21,998 nt of DNA from an uncultured Streptococcus sp. (GCA_916048145.1 CAJZGT010000007.1:1-21998); one strand, 5' to 3'. Positions 1 through 7,424 are shown, counted from the first letter of the stretch. Translations and numbers: made by a program. Notes: generated by a model from the sequence alone, not told the origin.

Positions 1-80
1 ATTTTAATATAAAATAATCAATTATTTTGCTTATTATATAATTTTAATATAAAAAAATCAATTATTTTGGTTATTATATA
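1..80. repeat. 40-bp tandem repeat, two copies at the window edge
   Basis: Bases 1-40 and 41-80 are the same 40-bp unit with two differences (unit positions 15 and 30). The unit is almost pure A+T and holds a short inverted repeat, AATAAT and ATTATT around a central CA. The array may continue to the left of the window. No gene can be read in it. Confidence 0.85.
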
Positions 81-222
81 ATTTTTAAAATTAAAAATAT
101 AATCTTTCGACTTGAATTTGATTCTGTATTCACGCCCTCAATAGACGGTAAAATAAGAAAATTGTTTATATATTGTTTCTGTAGTGTTATTATACGAAAT
201 AAAAGATTTTAGGAAAAGTCGT

Positions 223-256
223 TATAGCATGCTATACCTATTCATTGTGGTATAAT
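223..256 (+). promoter_or_regulatory. Extended -10 promoter with a palindrome over the -35 position
   Basis: TGGTATAAT ends at 256, giving a perfect TATAAT (251-256) with the TG extension. There is no good -35 hexamer. The place where it would lie (about 228-233) is covered by a perfect 14-bp palindrome, TATAGCATGCTATA, at 223-236. A protein bound there could repress or activate this promoter. The binding protein is unknown, and autoregulation by the Mga-like protein is only a guess. Confidence 0.55.
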
Positions 257-301
257 TGCAAGAGGTTTAATCCGATAATTTATAAAAAGAGAAAGACATT
301 C

Positions 302-1769
302 ATGAGAGATTTATTATCTAAAAAGTCATAGGCAATTAGAATTATTATTTGAACATAAACGATGGTTTCATCGTTCTGAACTAGCAGAGTTATTAAATTG
401 TACAGAACATGCAGTCAAAGATGATCTATCCCATGTTAAATCTGCTTTTCCTGACTTGATTTTTCATTCTTCGACTAATGGTATACGCATTATTAATACC
501 GATGATAGTGATATTGAAATGGTTTACCATCATTTCTTTAAGCATTCAACTCATTTTTCGATTTTAGAATTTATCTTCTTTAATGAAGGTTGTCAAGCTG
601 AAAGTATTTGTAAAGAATTCTATATCAGTTCATCTTCGCTCTATCGTATTATTAGCCAAATCAATAAAGTGATTAAAAGGCAATTTCAATTTGAAATCAG
701 TCTGACCCCTGTTCAAATCATTGGAAATGAGAGAGACATTCGTTACTTTTTTGCACAATATTTTTCAGAAAAATATTATTTCCTAGAATGGCCATTTGAA
801 AATTTTTCATCAGAGCCCCTATCTCAATTGTTAGAATTGGTTTATAAGGAAACAAGCTTTCCAATGAATTTGTCAACTCATAGAATGCTAAAGTTGCTCC
901 TAGTTACGAACCTATATAGAATAAAGTTTGGTCATTTCATGGAAGTAGAGAAAGACTCTTTTAACGATCAAAGTTTGGATTTTTTAATGCAGGTAGAAGG
1001 AATAGAAGGTGTTGCTAAGAATTTTGAATTAGAATACAATATCTCTTTAGATGAAGAAGTTGTTTGCCAATTATTTGTGTCTTACTTTCAAAAAATGTTT
1101 TTCATAGATGAAAGTCTCTTTTTGAAATGCGTAAAAAAGGATAGCTATGTTGAAAAATCTTACCATCTATTGAGTGATTTTATTGATCAGATTTCAGTCA
1201 AGTATCAGATTGAGATTGAGAATAAGGATAATCTGATTTGGCATCTGCATAATACTGCACATCTGTATCGTCAGGAGTTGTCCACTGAGTTTATTTTATT
1301 TGATCAAAAAGGGAATACAATCAGGAATTTTCAAAATATTTTCCCTAAATTTGTTTCAGATGTAAAAAAAGAGCTTTCTCATTATTTAGAGACTCTTGAA
1401 GTTTGTTCTAGTTCAATGATGGTAAATCATCTATCTTATACCTTCATCACTCATACCAAACATTTGGTGCTTAATCTACTACAAAATCAGCCAAAGCTGA
1501 AGGTTCTGGTTATGAGTAATTTTGATCAGTATCATGCAAAATCCGTTGCAGAGACACTTTCTTATTATTGCAGCAACAATTTTGAACTTGAAGTTTGGAC
1601 TGAATTAGAATTATCAAAGGAATCTTTAGAAGAATCGCCTTATGATATCATCATTTCTAATTTTATTATTCCTCCGATTGAAAATAAGAGACTGATCTAT
1701 TCAAATAATATAAACACGGTCTCACTCATATCTTTGTTAAATGCCATGATGTTTATTCGATTAGATTAG
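302..1769 (+). pseudogene. mgrA: Mga-family transcriptional regulator (MgrA-like), frameshifted near the N-terminus
   Basis: The product matches the Mga/MgrA family of streptococcal virulence regulators. It has an N-terminal HTH region (HRQLELLFEHKRWFHRSELA onward), a central Mga helix-turn-helix around FYISSSSLYRIISQINKVI, then PRD-like and EIIB-like parts. The natural start is ATG 302, seven bases after a weak purine-rich RBS, giving MRDLLSKKS and then TAG at 329. The rest of the protein is in another frame from about 318 to the TAG at 1767. The span 302-1769 is 1468 bases, one more than a multiple of three, so one base too many (or two too few) lies in the AAAAA run at 320-324. Without the frameshift the product would be about 488 residues. 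The next in-frame start, TTG 456, would lose the first DNA-binding helix. Either the gene is inactive, or it is switched by slippage, or the base call is wrong. Confidence 0.85.
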
Positions 1770-1801
1770 TAACCTAAAATAAAAAATGCTATTTCGCGTT
1801 T

Positions 1802-1854
1802 TGAACTGTACCTCAAAAGTTAGACAGAAAAAATCTAATTTTTGGGGTGTTTTT
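1802..1854. repeat. Degenerate palindrome resembling fused insertion-sequence ends
   Basis: TGAACTGTACCTCAAAAG starts the left arm and the right arm ends in TTTTTGGGGTGT. The inner 15 bases of the arms pair at 13 positions. A better preserved version lies at 3535-3589. The hairpin with its T-rich tail lies 33 bases after the mgrA stop and could act as its terminator. Confidence 0.5.
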
Positions 1855-1944
1855 ATTAAGAAAAGACCTTCAGTCATTTAAGTAAAATGTACATCTAGAG
1901 TCATAGTCCTCTAAAACTCTTGCTTTTTTTGTAGAAGATACGAA

Positions 1945-2120
1945 AAAAACCTTGATTCCAAGGCTTTTCCTGTTGTATGTAGATGCCCCCTACATGGATT
2001 TGTAAGAACTTTTCATATTGAAAATAAACAAAAGTGTTGAAATATAGCTGATTTTAGGGAAATACTTCTAGGTGTTTTCAATGTCAGGCTTTAAAAACGT
2101 GGCAAAAGTGGGGCAAAAAC
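1945..2120 (-). repeat. Degraded tRNA-Lys 3'-end copy with element-derived flank (relic A)
   Basis: Bases 1984-1999 match the last 16 bases of the tRNA-Lys gene at 7776-7848 with one change. To the left follow a leader and a CCTTG/CAAGG hairpin like those downstream of the intact tRNA. To the right, up to 2120, the sequence resembles 3692-3797 (relic B) and not the tRNA. This is the layout expected for an attachment-site end left by an element that integrated into the 3' end of tRNA-Lys. No integrase gene remains. Confidence 0.6.
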
Positions 2121-2249
2121 GAATGACTCGTATTTGGTTTGAAAATCTATAATACCTAATGTTTATGCTATTCTAGATATATAGTTTTGTTATAAACAAA
2201 TGTCAGTGCGAGATCAAATTGGAGGATAAAATAGAAAAACAAATTAATG

Positions 2250-2279
2250 AAAAAAAAGCCTTGGTTCCCAAAGCTTTTT
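2250..2279 (-). terminator. Terminator of ltrA
   Basis: On the minus strand, AAAAAGC...GCTTTTT arms close a hairpin (inner CTTGG with CCAAA, one C-A mismatch) followed by a run of eight T residues. It lies 16 bases beyond the ltrA stop. Confidence 0.75.
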
Positions 2280-2294
2280 AATGTTATAAACTCA

Positions 2295-3440
2295 TTAAAA
2301 TAATCCCCAGTTAGATTTGGAATATTTTTTATTCTGTGTCATATAAAAATAAATAAAATGAATGGCTATAGCTAGAGCTAAAATGGTTGTTATACTCACT
2401 ACTATTATAGGATTAGAAGCAAAGATTAAAGAGAGAATCAAGGCAGCCAGATAGAGTGTCGCTTGGACACAGTAGTAACTTTTCGAATAGCGAAGATAGT
2501 GTTTGTTATAGGGCCCATTTGCTAGGACAGCAGCTTGGAAGAGGCCAATTCCGATATAAAAGAAGCTGGTTGCAAAGAGACGATTAGCTTCAGGATTCTG
2601 AAGAAAACCCATCGATACAGTCATCATCATAAGTCCAATGAAAATAGGATAGTGACTGTAAATTAGAAATAGTCCCTTTTGATTAGATTTTTCATCAATA
2701 GCATGGTCGAATTGACCAAAATAAAACAAGAACAGAGAAATCATAATAATGAAATAAAGAACCGAATAAATCGAGAAATTCTCGATTGTAAAGAAGTTAG
2801 CTAGCTCCGTAATCATCTCTCCAAACGTAATAATGACAAGAAGGGAGATGCGCTCGATTAAATGGGGGAGATTTACCTGGTAATGCTTATCTTTATTAAG
2901 CAAGATACTTGGCATAATAAATGTTAGCAGAATACTAGCAAATAAGATATAGACTCTAAGGTAAATAGGAAGAAGAGCTGCTAGATAGACTCCTAAACTT
3001 CCTAGACCTGTTATCCATAGAAAACCTTTGATACTTTCCCGATTAGCATCATCGGTTGATTTTCTAAAAAATTCAACCAAATATTGAAAAAATAAGGTAA
3101 GGGTTAATGTACCAATAGCCCAACAGAGATAATGAAAATATTGTTGCCAATCAGGTCCAATCATATTGGCTATAAAGAGTAAAATTCCCATTTTGATAAA
3201 CATGATTACTATGTTAAATAAAGAGTTCTTTCCATAGCGATTGGTATAATCGGTTTGAATCATCCAGGAATCGATGAGAAACAAAGTAGCAATGAAAAAA
3301 TCAAGGAAAGAATTCCAAGTCAAAATACCGTTATGAAGATGGTCAATTAAAGTAGTTACTTTTGAAATTGCAAAAACAAAAACTAGGTCATAAAAAAGTT
3401 CTGAAAATTCTACACGTTTATGTTTAATAAGAGTTGTCAT
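2295..3440 (-). CDS. ltrA: Low temperature requirement protein A (LtrA) family membrane protein
   Basis: The 381-residue product is hydrophobic throughout, with about ten membrane segments. It carries two sequences typical of the LtrA family: FSELFYDLVFVFAI at residues 12-25, and RISLLVIITFGEMI in the middle. LtrA was named from Listeria monocytogenes growth at low temperature. Its molecular activity is not known. The start ATG at 3440 follows AGAAAGG at a good distance. The gene stands alone, with its own promoter (TGTTATAAT) and terminator. Relics of tRNA-Lys ends and insertion-sequence-like palindromes flank it on both sides, so it may have arrived as cargo of a mobile element. Confidence 0.88.
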   Translation of the reverse strand: MTTLIKHKRVEFSELFYDLVFVFAISKVTTLIDHLHNGILTWNSFLDFFIATLFLIDSWMIQTDYTNRYGKNSLFNIVIMFIKMGILLFIANMIGPDWQQYFHYLCWAIGTLTLTLFFQYLVEFFRKSTDDANRESIKGFLWITGLGSLGVYLAALLPIYLRVYILFASILLTFIMPSILLNKDKHYQVNLPHLIERISLLVIITFGEMITELANFFTIENFSIYSVLYFIIMISLFLFYFGQFDHAIDEKSNQKGLFLIYSHYPIFIGLMMMTVSMGFLQNPEANRLFATSFFYIGIGLFQAAVLANGPYNKHYLRYSKSYYCVQATLYLAALILSLIFASNPIIVVSITTILALAIAIHFIYFYMTQNKKYSKSNWGLF

Positions 3441-3472
3441 CTTAAGACCTTTCTATTTTAGAAGTACAATTT

Positions 3473-3481
3473 ATTATAACA
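3473..3481 (-). promoter_or_regulatory. Extended -10 promoter of ltrA
   Basis: Read on the minus strand, the sequence is TGTTATAAT, a perfect -10 with TG extension, 33 bases before the ltrA start. No clear -35 is seen; the upstream sequence is T-rich. Confidence 0.6.
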
Positions 3482-3534
3482 GAAAATGGTAATAAAAAAA
3501 AGGGAGATGCTTAAATAACTTCATGTGACGCGAA

Positions 3535-3589
3535 TGAACTGCGCCACAAAAGTTAGGTTTTTTCTGTCTAACTTTTGGGGTGCAGTTCA
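3535..3589. repeat. 55-bp palindrome resembling fused insertion-sequence ends (MITE-like)
   Basis: The 22-base arms, TGAACTGCGCCACAAAAGTT onward (3535-3556) and its partner ending TGCAGTTCA (3568-3589), pair with two mismatches around an 11-base loop. The arms resemble the terminal repeats of streptococcal IS3-type elements as I remember them. Nothing of a transposase is left, so this is either an internal deletion remnant or a small non-autonomous element. Confidence 0.6.
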
Positions 3590-3633
3590 GAAGGGGTGTT
3601 TTTTCTATCGTTTTTTAGTGCTAAGACTACACA

Positions 3634-3797
3634 AAAATGCCTTGTAAATCAAGGCTTTTTCCTGTTGTATTTAGATGCCCCCTACAGGGATTTGGAAAGG
3701 ACTTTCATATTGAGAGCAATTAAAAATATTGAAATATAAGTGATTTTAGGTATTTTCAATGTCATGATTTAAAAATGGGACAAAAGTGGGGCAAAAA
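3634..3797 (-). repeat. Degraded tRNA-Lys 3'-end copy with element-derived flank (relic B)
   Basis: Bases 3649-3691 match 7750-7791, covering the last 16 bases of tRNA-Lys, its trailer and part of its terminator, with a single extra T. Beyond 3692 the sequence departs from the tRNA and instead resembles relic A up to GTGGGGCAAAAACC. The GCCTTG/CAAGGC hairpin with A and T runs could still terminate transcription both ways. This is best read as an old attachment-site end. Confidence 0.65.
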
Positions 3798-3831
3798 CCA
3801 TACAGATTCTAAACTGTATGGTTCTTTTTTT
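3796..3831 (+). terminator. Strong plus-strand terminator without an upstream gene
   Basis: AACCATACAG and CTGTATGGTT form a perfect 10-bp stem with an 8-base loop, followed by C and seven T. No plus-strand gene precedes it within 2 kb, so it probably belonged to a gene that has been lost. Confidence 0.8.
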
Positions 3832-4105
3832 ATCTAACCAAGAAAGGTTAAAACTTATTAAAACAAATGCAATCAACTGTTGAAAACTTTTTAGTCCGTG
3901 TAATATAAAAACAAGTAAAAAGTTGAACTATAGGGAATATTGTGTCATAATAGGTAATAGATGAATAATTAATAGATTGGAAATAATGCTTTCTTACCTT
4001 AACAAGTTGAATTGGTTATACATTTTTTCGTCGCAATTGTGTCTATCTCTCGAGTTTAGCTAGTTTTTATAAGCTCTGGCTTCTAATCAATATAACAAAT
4101 TTTAG

Positions 4106-4234
4106 AAGTGCATAAGACAAGATGGTGACATTACTACAGTCATTTCTAGTCACCATATGTTGCTGGCACAGGCTGTTTGTAGTGTTGGCTATTTACTAGT
4201 CAGTTTAATCGGAGTGTTTAATTTTTATTGTTGA
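4106..4234 (+). pseudogene. Possible 3' remnant of a membrane-protein gene
   Basis: The frame that opens after TAG 4103 runs for 42 codons to TGA 4232. It encodes a hydrophobic helix-like tail (MLLAQAVCSVGYLLVSLIGV) and has no start or ribosome binding site. It ends twelve bases before the ATG of the next gene. I do not recognise the parent protein. The frame is short enough to be chance. Confidence 0.25.
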
Positions 4235-4245
4235 AAGGTTTTTAT

Positions 4246-5535
4246 ATGGCGAAAATTCTATCTTTAGGTCTGACAGGTAAGAAATTACTTGCTCAGGGGT
4301 TCTTGTTTGTTCTGCTAGGTCTCATCTTGATGGTCACGGGGACTTGGTTGCCAGTAACAGTTATTCGCCTGGTTCTGTTTTTAGCTTGGATAGCAACGGT
4401 CGTAGATTTGCTATTAAGAGTTTTCAAAAAAAGCCAGTCAACGGATACCTTGGGAGTTGCACTGGTTAAATTGTTAGTGCTGGGATATTTGCTAGGTTCT
4501 AATCTTGCGACTGATATACCGATTTATGTTCTGGCTCTTGTGATTGGAGTTTATCAGATTTTTAGGGCCACGATTAATCTTGTCACCTATGTTCTCTACC
4601 GTAAAAATAATATTCGACCTCGTTTTCGTCTCTTACTAGATGGTATTCTACTAGTTTTTCTTGGTGGAGCTAGTCTTTTGTCCTCTACGGGAAATTCTGT
4701 CTTTCAACTCTTTGTTTTAGGGGCTTATTTTTTCCTTTATGGTCTGTCCAATATCCGTGACGGTTTCTTATTTGAAGGGGAAATTGGGAAAAACCATCTC
4801 AAACGTCGCATTAGAATTAGCTTACCTATTGTCCTAGCCGCTCTCATCCCTGCAAGAACTTTAGCAAAAGTTAACAAATTTATGCTGGAAAATGCTGATG
4901 AGGAAGAAGATATCCATCTTGGAATAGTGAAGTCTGGTAAGACAGCAGAGCTAGAAATTTTTGTTCATACAGCTGAGACCTCCCTGTTTTCAGCTATTGG
5001 TCATGTGGATATCTACTATCAGGGCCGTGTTATTTCTTATGGCAACTATGATCCGTCTTCTGAGACCTTATTTGGCATGGTAGGAGATGGTGTCTTATAT
5101 TTCTGTGATCGTGACAAGTACATTGACCTATGTAAACGTGAGAGTCAAAAAACGCTTTTTGGTTATGGGATAGATTTGACGCCTGAAATGGAAAAAGCAG
5201 TTCAGAAAAAGTTGGCTGAATTGAAACAACTGACGATTCCATGGGAGCCAAGTGCAGATAAAATCATGACAGGTGATGGTAAGGAAGACTACACCTACGC
5301 TTATAAAATCAGACATGAGACAGATGGGGAACTTTATAAATTTATCAAATCTAAGTTTAAATCCTACTTTGTCTTATCTACAAACTGTGTGCTCTTGGCT
5401 GATACCATAGTCGGTCAGGCTGGCACCGATATCCTCTCACCCAAAGGATTTATCGCTCCAGGAACTTACCAAGCCTACCTTGATCGAGAGTTTGAAAAAC
5501 CAAATAGTATAGTCGTATCTAAACATGTTTATTAA
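4246..5535 (+). CDS. Membrane protein with HdeD-like segments and a possible permuted NlpC/P60-like domain
   Basis: The start is ATG 4246, seven bases after GAAAGG. An upstream TTG at 4228 in the same frame is less likely. The 429-residue product has about six or seven membrane segments in its first 205 residues, with hairpins like the DUF308/HdeD family, and a basic loop (NHLKRRIRI). A soluble domain follows, with SAIGHVDIYY (His253) and, much later, TNCVLLAD (Cys381). A His before a Cys in this setting recalls the circularly permuted papain-like families (YiiX/LRAT/DUF4105 type), which act on peptides or acyl groups. This similarity is by eye and not proven. The gene is followed after nine bases by an AI-2E family gene, so the two are probably one operon. 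The function is unknown. Confidence 0.75.
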   Translation: MAKILSLGLTGKKLLAQGFLFVLLGLILMVTGTWLPVTVIRLVLFLAWIATVVDLLLRVFKKSQSTDTLGVALVKLLVLGYLLGSNLATDIPIYVLALVIGVYQIFRATINLVTYVLYRKNNIRPRFRLLLDGILLVFLGGASLLSSTGNSVFQLFVLGAYFFLYGLSNIRDGFLFEGEIGKNHLKRRIRISLPIVLAALIPARTLAKVNKFMLENADEEEDIHLGIVKSGKTAELEIFVHTAETSLFSAIGHVDIYYQGRVISYGNYDPSSETLFGMVGDGVLYFCDRDKYIDLCKRESQKTLFGYGIDLTPEMEKAVQKKLAELKQLTIPWEPSADKIMTGDGKEDYTYAYKIRHETDGELYKFIKSKFKSYFVLSTNCVLLADTIVGQAGTDILSPKGFIAPGTYQAYLDREFEKPNSIVVSKHVY

Positions 5536-5544
5536 GGAGAATTT

Positions 5545-6633
5545 ATGAACTTAGTAAAAAAATACACCCCGTTAATCCTTTTTATAGGGCTGGTTGCTCT
5601 TGTAATTCTGAATGCATCGAGCTTTATATCAGGAGCAATCTCTCTCTTTGATGTAATATCAACCTTGATTTATGGTGCTGTTATTGCTTTTGTGCTTAAT
5701 GTTCCTATGAAAAAAATTGAACAGTACTTAGTTAAATTGAAGGTAAAGGCAGAGTTGCGTCGTCCGATTGCCATGGTACTTGTTTTCCTAGCTCTTATCT
5801 TAATCGTGATTGCTCTTTTGGTTTTGGTGCTGCCAACCCTAGCTCAGACTATTAGTCAGCTGGGAACAGTCCTTTCAACAGTCCTTACTCAACTTGGGAA
5901 ATTGCTAGGCAGCTCGGAATTTGTAACCAAAGACATGTTGTCAACTATCGTATCAGGCATACAGGGACAATCTAGTTCTATTAGCCAAGCTTTGATAGGT
6001 TTTTTATCAGGTCTGACTAGTAATATCGGCAATATTTTTTCAAGTTTGATGAATGCCTTTTTGATTATAGTCTTCACCTTTTTATTTTTATCCAGTAAGG
6101 AACATTTGGCAGCGATGACGAGTCGACTTCTAAAAGTTTTTCTTCCAGAGAAGGTGGTGATAAAGTTGACTTACATTGGACAAGTAGCACTAGAGACTTA
6201 TGACCAATTTTTGATGAGTCAGCTGATTGAAGCAGTTATCATAGGAGTTATGATAGCGGTTGGTTACAGCGTGTTTGGGATACCCTATGGAGTAATGACA
6301 GGTATCTTTGCAGGAGTGCTATCGTTCATTCCTTATGTAGGGCCTATGATTGCTTGTGTTGTGGGAGCGATTTTTATCTTCACAGTGAGTCCTACTCAAG
6401 CCTTACTTTCTCTTCTTCTATATCAAGTTATACAGCTGATTGAAGGAAACCTTATTTATCCTAGAGTTGTAGGTCAGTCTATTGGTTTGCCAGCTATTTT
6501 CACGCTTGCGGCTGCTAGTATTGGAGGCAATCTCTTTGGCTTACTTGGGATGATATTCTTTACACCGGTATTTGCTGTTATCTATCGATTGGTTAAGGAA
6601 TTTGTCGTTGCAAAGGAAAATCAGCTAGATTAA
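5545..6633 (+). CDS. AI-2E family transporter (UPF0118)
   Basis: The 362-residue product has eight or so membrane segments and the features of the AI-2E transporter family: a long hydrophobic N-terminal pair of helices, GIFAGVLSFIPYVGPMIA, and IEGNLIYPRVVGQSIGLPA near the C-terminus. Members have been linked to autoinducer-2 export (TqsA) or Na+/H+ antiport, so the substrate cannot be stated. The start ATG follows AAGGAG at six bases. It is the second gene of an operon with the preceding membrane protein and ends at a clear terminator. Confidence 0.9.
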   Translation: MNLVKKYTPLILFIGLVALVILNASSFISGAISLFDVISTLIYGAVIAFVLNVPMKKIEQYLVKLKVKAELRRPIAMVLVFLALILIVIALLVLVLPTLAQTISQLGTVLSTVLTQLGKLLGSSEFVTKDMLSTIVSGIQGQSSSISQALIGFLSGLTSNIGNIFSSLMNAFLIIVFTFLFLSSKEHLAAMTSRLLKVFLPEKVVIKLTYIGQVALETYDQFLMSQLIEAVIIGVMIAVGYSVFGIPYGVMTGIFAGVLSFIPYVGPMIACVVGAIFIFTVSPTQALLSLLLYQVIQLIEGNLIYPRVVGQSIGLPAIFTLAAASIGGNLFGLLGMIFFTPVFAVIYRLVKEFVVAKENQLD

Positions 6634-6660
6634 GAAAAACTAAATTTAATAAGATATACT

Positions 6661-6697
6661 GAGAAGAGAGTGAGAGATTCTCTTCTCTTTTATTTTT
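6661..6697 (+). terminator. Terminator of the two-gene membrane operon
   Basis: GAGAAGAGA and TCTCTTCTC form a 9-bp stem with a 9-base loop, followed by TTTTATTTTT. It lies 27 bases after the stop of the AI-2E family gene. Confidence 0.85.
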
Positions 6698-6729
6698 AAA
6701 TACTTTTCTACAAAAAGCTATTAGACGTT

Positions 6730-6754
6730 AAAAAAAGCCTTGGTTTCAAGGCTT
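6730..6754 (-). terminator. Terminator of the first tRNA-Lys
   Basis: On the minus strand, AAGCCTTG and CAAGGCTT form a perfect 8-bp stem with a 4-base loop, followed by a run of T. It lies 20 bases beyond the tRNA 3' end and is a sister of the hairpins at 7734-7758 and 3639-3655. Confidence 0.85.
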
Positions 6755-6773
6755 ATTTCTGTTGATTTAGATG

Positions 6774-6846
6774 TGCCCCCTGCAGGGCTCGAACCTGCGC
6801 CCCATAGCTTAAGAGTCTACTGCTCTACCAACTGAGCTAAGGAGGC
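6774..6846 (-). tRNA. tRNA-Lys (CTT), with one mismatch in the anticodon stem
   Basis: On the minus strand the 73-base gene folds as a cloverleaf: acceptor GCCTCCT with AGGGGGC, D-arm GCTC...GAGC, anticodon loop CTCTTAA (anticodon CTT), five-base variable loop and T-arm GCAGG-TTCGAGC-CCTGC. CCA is not encoded. The anticodon stem pairs GTAGA with GCTAT, leaving A31 opposite G39 and a G-U closing pair. It differs from the copy at 7776-7848 at about 14 positions. There is little room for a promoter of its own: a terminator-like hairpin lies just upstream, so it may be made by read-through from the HdeD-like gene and processing. It could be a decaying or element-borne copy. Confidence 0.88.
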
Positions 6847-6851
6847 AACAG

Positions 6852-6879
6852 AAAAAGCTGAGAATGTAACTTCCCAGCT
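6852..6879 (-). terminator. Terminator of the HdeD-like gene, just before tRNA-Lys
   Basis: On the minus strand, AGCTGGGAA and TTCTCAGCT form a 9-bp stem with one G-U pair and a 6-base loop, followed by TTTTT. The tRNA-Lys gene begins five bases after it. Confidence 0.7.
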
Positions 6880-6908
6880 ATTTTAATATGCCCAAAATGG
6901 CAGCTAGA

Positions 6909-7424
6909 TTATTTACGAAAGGCATCAAGGATATAGGTGAAACCAACAATTAAAAATGCAAAGGCAACGACATAAACGACAAAGACACTTGTAGCTACTG
7001 GATTGAACAAAATCACTAGACCTAGTAAAAATGCAAGCAACGCTATCCACATGATATGGTTGCCAATAATAGGGAAAATCAATCCCAGACGATTGCCTTT
7101 AAAGAAAACTATAATGGCTTCTACAATTAACCAAATTCCTAAAATAGTTGGAATGACAACTGGCAGCGTCACAAAGCCATAGGCAACGAGGTAAAGAGCT
7201 AAGAGAAGATTAACAATCCCTTGGAAAAGATGAGCTGGTGAGCGAAGCTCTTTTGGTACAGAGAAATAGCCTAAAATAGCTGCTATAGAAGAAACCAGTA
7301 AACCAAATGCAATCCACCAGCTGTAAGCAACAAGATTAGCTACTGGGTTTGTAAATAGGAAAAGTCCTAAAAGGACAAAAACAACTCCTGCAAGGAATAG
7401 CAGTAAACGATTAGAAAATTTCAT
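6909..7424 (-). CDS. HdeD-family (DUF308) membrane protein
   Basis: The 171-residue product has six membrane segments in three helical hairpins and the small-residue pattern of the HdeD/DUF308 family (LAGVVFVLLGLFLFTNP near the start, FLLGLVILFNPVATSVFV near the end). HdeD of E. coli is linked to acid resistance. Here the role is unknown, with a stress link only inferred. The start ATG follows AGGGGG at seven bases. The upstream minus-strand sequence has overlapping TATAC repeats (7440-7453) that could supply -10 elements. It stands alone between two tRNA-Lys genes and has a terminator at 6852-6879. Confidence 0.85.
   Translation of the reverse strand: MKFSNRLLLFLAGVVFVLLGLFLFTNPVANLVAYSWWIAFGLLVSSIAAILGYFSVPKELRSPAHLFQGIVNLLLALYLVAYGFVTLPVVIPTILGIWLIVEAIIVFFKGNRLGLIFPIIGNHIMWIALLAFLLGLVILFNPVATSVFVVYVVAFAFLIVGFTYILDAFRK

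Larger units (their letters stand above)
1..301. other. Intergenic region upstream of the mga-like gene
   Basis: This gene-free stretch holds the 40-bp tandem repeat, an AT-rich spacer, a 14-bp perfect palindrome and an extended -10 element leading into the regulator gene. No open frame of useful length or RNA gene is recognised. A sequence TACGAAATA near 193 resembles the competence cin-box TACGAATA but carries an extra A. Confidence 0.6.
1770..2294. other. Intergenic region between mgrA and ltrA with mobile-element relics
   Basis: No intact gene is present. From left to right it holds an insertion-sequence-end-like palindrome (1802-1854), a degraded tRNA-Lys 3' end with flanking hairpin (1945-1999), a stretch shared with 3692-3797 that ends in the motif GTGGGGCAAAAAC (about 2000-2120), and the terminator of ltrA (2250-2279). 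Confidence 0.6.
3441..4245. other. Long intergenic region with relics between ltrA and the membrane-protein operon
   Basis: The 800 bases hold the ltrA promoter, a 55-bp palindrome of insertion-sequence-end type (3535-3589), tRNA-Lys relic B (3634-3797), a plus-strand terminator with no gene before it (3796-3831), and a possible tail of a dead gene (4106-4234). Bases 3840-4100 are AT-rich and show nothing I can identify. Confidence 0.6.

Noticed and set aside
193..201. Competence cin-box-like TACGAAATA
   Set aside because: It has one extra A compared with TACGAATA and lies more than 100 bases from the start of the regulator gene.
456..1769. TTG 456 as the real start of the Mga-type gene
   Set aside because: It has no ribosome binding site, and the family N-terminus with its DNA-binding helix is readable upstream in the same frame.
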